Of a DNA stretch of 7,550 nt, positions 4,999 to 7,550 are shown piece by piece. The notes beneath the pieces are model-generated. The model ran no database searches. It saw nothing but the letters and a program-made list of their open reading frames with translations, and was not told where the DNA came from. Both the position numbers and the translations under genes were made by a program. Origin of the DNA: Phycisphaerales bacterium. Its GTDB lineage: Bacteria > Planctomycetota > Phycisphaerae > Phycisphaerales > UBA1924. The stretch lies in contig DOJA01000112.1 in assembly GCA_003511945.1 (NCBI GenBank), forward strand, positions 1 through 7,550, given 5' to 3'. Every line of letters begins with the position of its first letter. Positions within the stretch are counted from its first letter, which is position 1.

Positions 4999-5553
4999 AT
5001 GGAACCCAGGCGATTCGACATCGTCGTCCGCGAGCACGCCACGGGCCGGCTCCTGGCCAAGCGGGTCGTCGCCGACTCGCTGGTGAGTGCTGCAGAGCAG
5101 GGCACTCCTGTGGGAGAGGTCATCGAAGTCGTTCGGGCGATGCGGCTCACCTTCTGGCGTGTCGCGGGAATAGCGATGTCCATTGCTGTTGCGGGAATTG
5201 CATTCGGCGCGCTCTTTTATGGCTTCGGTCCATCGCGCGCACCAACTTCAAGTAGCCCGCCCGCGTGGATGTACGCTGCATTCGTACTCTGGTGTGTCGC
5301 CGTCACGGTGGGAGCCGTCGTCTGGCACCGCCGCAAGGTGCACCGGGAAGACGGCTTTGTGCCGCAACCGGAGCGGCAGTGGCAGGTCATCCTCGGATTT
5401 GCTCTGTGTGCTTGGTTTGCGCTTGTCGGTGGCCTCGTCCAGTTCGCGATGGACGAGGGCGGCATCAGATGGCTGGCCTTTGCGCTGATGGCGTCCATGA
5501 TCATGTCGACGATCATGGAGCGCCATTTCCGCCAGTCGGATCCTCTGCTCTAA
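4999..5553 (+). CDS. predicted four-helix membrane protein, unknown function
   Basis: I do not recognise this 184-residue protein. It begins with a soluble segment of about 50 residues (FDIVVREHATGRLLAKRVVADSL and onward, residues 6-28). Four hydrophobic segments follow at roughly residues 53-76, 90-109, 128-150 and 156-173. Short charged loops separate the second from the third (HRRKVHRED, 110-118). The soluble start resembles the short beta-alpha N-terminal modules placed before membrane segments in many planctomycete proteins, but this is only an impression. The ATG start is supported by a good ribosome-binding site. The gene ends 9 bases before aroDE, so it is probably the first gene of that operon. 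Its codons are visibly less GC-biased than those of aroDE, which hints at weaker expression, faster change or later arrival. No catalytic motif is seen. Confidence 0.7.
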   Translation: MEPRRFDIVVREHATGRLLAKRVVADSLVSAAEQGTPVGEVIEVVRAMRLTFWRVAGIAMSIAVAGIAFGALFYGFGPSRAPTSSSPPAWMYAAFVLWCVAVTVGAVVWHRRKVHREDGFVPQPERQWQVILGFALCAWFALVGGLVQFAMDEGGIRWLAFALMASMIMSTIMERHFRQSDPLL

Positions 5554-5562
5554 TCGGTCCCC

Positions 5563-7224
5563 GTGCCCCCCACCCTCCTCTGCGTTCCGATCATGGTCGA
5601 TGACCCCGGCGCGGCGCTCGGCGACGCCGCCCTCGCGCGTGACCTGGGCGCGGACCTCGTCGAGTTCCGCGTCGACCGGCTCTTCCAGGGCGAGGGGGAT
5701 GCGGACGGGCTCGCAGCCGCCCTGCGGCTGTGCCGGGAGTCGCCCCTGCCCTGCATCGTCACCTGCCGGGCTGCCGCCGAGGGTGGGGAGTACGACGGCG
5801 AAGACGCCGCCCGCATCGCGCTGTACGAGCGGCTCGGCGCCGCCGACCCCGCGCGCGACGAGCACCCGCCCCGATATGTGGACCTCGAGTTCGCCACCTA
5901 TTCCCGCTCGGCCAACCTGCGCCAGAAGGTCCACCTGGGCGTCGATCACCCGGGGCAGCAGCGCGATGTGGCCACCGGGCTCATCCTCTCGACCCACGAC
6001 TTCACCGGGCGTCCCGCGAACCTGTCGCGGCTCGTCGCCTCCATGCAGGGCGAGCCGGCGCCCAGCGTGCTGAAGTTCGCGTGGAAGGCCCGCTCCCTGC
6101 GCGACAACCTGGAAGCGTTCGAGCTGCTCCGCGAGCGCGACCGGCCCACGATCGCCCTCGCCATGGGGGAGTTCGGGCTCATGTCCCGCGTGCTGGCGCC
6201 CAAGTTCGGCGGGTTCCTCACCTTCGCCTCGCTGCGCGATTCCTCGACCACCGCGCCGGGTCAGCCGACCGTGCGCGAACTCCTCGGGCGCTACCGGTTC
6301 CGCGCCATCGGCCCCGCGACGCGCGTGTTCGGCGTCATCGGCTGGCCGGTTGCTCACTCCATCTCGCCCCATGTCCACAACGCCGGTTTCGAAGCGATCG
6401 GCTTCGATGGCGTCTACCTCCCCATGCCCGTCGCTGAGGGGTGGGAGTCGTTCAAGGCGACCCTGCTCTCGCTCCTGGACGCCCGCTGGCTCGACCTCCG
6501 CGGCGTGAGCGTGACGATCCCGCACAAGAAGAACCTGCTCCGGCTGGCGCGCGAGGACCGCACGCGTCGCTGGGTCATCGACCCCCTCGCCGATCGCGCG
6601 GGGGCGGCCAACACGGTCGTCGTGAACGACGATGGCTCGTGCGCGGTGCTCAACACCGACATCGGCGGCATCCTTGTCCCAGCGCTCGGGGCGTTCGGCG
6701 GCGGGCCGGGTGCGCTCCGCGAGAAGCGGGCGCTCATCCTCGGCGCGGGGGGCGCGGCCCGCGCTGCGGGGGTCGCGCTTGCGGGGGCCGGCGCGCGGGT
6801 CTCGATCACCGCCCGCGACGCCGCCAGGGCGGGCGAGCTCGTCGAACAGTTGAAGGAATCGCAAAGAAGCGGTGAGAAGATCGGTCCGGTCCCCTGGGAA
6901 GGCCGCTGTGCCGAGAGGGCCGACCTGGTGGTCAACTGCACCCCGATCGGCATGAGCGGGGGTGCTCAGCCGCAGGAGCAGCCGGCGGACGCGGCCCTGA
7001 TCGCCCGCGCGAGCCCGTCGGGCGTGCTGTTCGACACGGTCTACAACCCCTCGCTGACCCCTTGGTTGCGGGCCGGGGCCGCGGCGGGTCTGCGCACTGT
7101 GGGGGGTCTGGAGATGTTTGTCACCCAGGCGGCGGCCCAGTTTGAAGCGTGGACCAGCGCTCCCGCCCCTGTCACCCTGTTCAGGCGGGCCGCGGGGGAA
7201 ACACTGGGCTTGACAGGCCCGTAG
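5563..7224 (+). CDS. aroDE: bifunctional 3-dehydroquinate dehydratase (type I) / shikimate dehydrogenase
   Basis: This 553-residue fusion catalyses two consecutive steps of the shikimate pathway: dehydration of 3-dehydroquinate, then NADPH-dependent reduction of 3-dehydroshikimate. The AroD part (about 1-245) has LVEFRVD (32-38) with Glu34 and Arg36, Glu109 in YVDLEF, the catalytic His145 in STHDF, the Schiff-base Lys171 in SVLKFAWKA, and Arg225 with APGQ (231-234) for substrate. The AroE part (about 253-545) opens with VFGVIGWPVAHSISPH (Ser266 and Ser268 bind shikimate). It also has VTIPHKK with the catalytic Lys322, GAANT (Asn350), NTDIGG with Asp366, the NADP loop LGAGGAAR (393-400), NCTPIG (458-463) and GGLEMFVTQAAAQF (514-527). 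All key residues are present, so both halves should work. The GTG at 5563, 9 bases after the upstream stop, gives the expected AroD N-terminus. Similar fusions are known in plants and Chlamydiae. Confidence 0.96.
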   Translation: MPPTLLCVPIMVDDPGAALGDAALARDLGADLVEFRVDRLFQGEGDADGLAAALRLCRESPLPCIVTCRAAAEGGEYDGEDAARIALYERLGAADPARDEHPPRYVDLEFATYSRSANLRQKVHLGVDHPGQQRDVATGLILSTHDFTGRPANLSRLVASMQGEPAPSVLKFAWKARSLRDNLEAFELLRERDRPTIALAMGEFGLMSRVLAPKFGGFLTFASLRDSSTTAPGQPTVRELLGRYRFRAIGPATRVFGVIGWPVAHSISPHVHNAGFEAIGFDGVYLPMPVAEGWESFKATLLSLLDARWLDLRGVSVTIPHKKNLLRLAREDRTRRWVIDPLADRAGAANTVVVNDDGSCAVLNTDIGGILVPALGAFGGGPGALREKRALILGAGGAARAAGVALAGAGARVSITARDAARAGELVEQLKESQRSGEKIGPVPWEGRCAERADLVVNCTPIGMSGGAQPQEQPADAALIARASPSGVLFDTVYNPSLTPWLRAGAAAGLRTVGGLEMFVTQAAAQFEAWTSAPAPVTLFRRAAGETLGLTGP

Positions 7225-7235
7225 AGTAGTGAGCG

Positions 7236-7550
7236 ATGGTCCGCAGGCCGGTTCTGTATCCTCGGCTGCACCCGTGGTACATCGTCGTCGCGACGGCGGA
7301 TGTCCTGCTCACCTGGGTCATCCTGAGCGCGTTCAGCGGGATCGAACTCAACCCCATCGCGGCCCGGGTCATCGACTCCCACGGCATGCCCGGCGCGACC
7401 TTCCTGAAGTTTGCGACCGTGATGTTCGTGATGTGGGTGTCGGAGTTCGTGGGCCACCACCGCGACCGGGCCGGTCGACGCCTCCTGTGGGTCGCGCTGA
7501 TCCTCAACTGCGTCCCGGTGACTGTGAGCGTCGCGCAGATCGCGGCGGCG
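7236..7550 (+). CDS. DUF5658-like membrane protein, 3' end cut by window
   Basis: The frame opens with ATG at 7236, 11 bases after the aroDE stop, and runs to the window edge without a stop, giving 105 residues. Residues 14-34 form a first membrane helix containing ATADVLLTWVIL. GIELNPIAARVI (35-46) follows, then a second helix with KFATVMFVMWVSEFVGHHR (58-76) and a third around 83-101 with NCVPVTVSVAQ. The order 'helix with Asp-x-x-Leu-Thr, GxELNP, K-F-A helix, polar Arg/His loop, helix with Pro-Val' agrees with DUF5658 as I remember it. That family is of small membrane proteins of unknown function. With about 105 residues seen, the protein may be nearly complete. It is likely co-transcribed with aroDE, though no functional tie is known. 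Confidence 0.75.
   Translation, partial: MVRRPVLYPRLHPWYIVVATADVLLTWVILSAFSGIELNPIAARVIDSHGMPGATFLKFATVMFVMWVSEFVGHHRDRAGRRLLWVALILNCVPVTVSVAQIAAA

Noticed and set aside
5248..6864. 538-codon open frame antisense to the membrane protein and aroDE
   Set aside because: Long antisense frames are expected in GC-rich DNA. The translation is Arg/Gly/Ala-rich with no family motif, while the plus strand encodes intact AroDE.

Overview
This GC-rich window carries ordinary chromosomal genes with the look of a planctomycete, probably of the Phycisphaerae type. The evidence for that is the fused aroD-aroE gene, an RF1 with a GPGGQ loop, a pair of short RPFRAF/HPEF proteins of a kind common in that phylum, a DUF5658-like membrane protein, and TAGAAT-type -10 elements. 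The taxonomic call is an inference from family resemblance. No mobile element, CRISPR array, tRNA or rRNA is visible. No gene-free stretch exceeds about 160 bases.

Left part (1-1787, all +): the C-terminal end of a DUF502-type membrane protein is followed by a stress/phosphotransfer cluster of hpf (ribosome hibernation factor), ptsN-like EIIA and ptsH (HPr). A GC hairpin follows, and then rpmE (ribosomal protein L31) behind its own candidate -10 box. A strong intrinsic terminator with a 13-bp stem closes rpmE. The hpf ribosome-binding site lies in the 3' arm of a perfect 6-bp hairpin. L31 is the zinc-less form and resembles cyanobacterial L31.

Middle (1904-4276, +): prfA (release factor 1) is followed after 9 bases by a flavoprotein of the HI0933/BaiN family. 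Its stop codon lies 5 bases from the end of a convergent minus-strand pair.

Minus-strand pair (4282-4906): two tandem paralogous small proteins share a core and an almost identical Pro/Gly-rich tail ending in GKRKKK. The DNA for the last codons of the tail is far better conserved than the core. The upstream gene appears to start at or next to its own transcription start, so its mRNA may be leaderless.

Right part (4999-7550, +): a divergent, partly overlapping promoter region leads into a predicted operon. It contains a four-helix membrane protein of unknown function, a bifunctional AroDE enzyme (3-dehydroquinate dehydratase plus shikimate dehydrogenase) and a DUF5658-like membrane protein cut off by the window end. 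The gaps are 9 and 11 bases.

I found no obvious new defence or mobile system. The most unusual items are the paralogous pair with the conserved tail cassette, the hairpin over the hpf ribosome-binding site, and the cyanobacterial-like L31.
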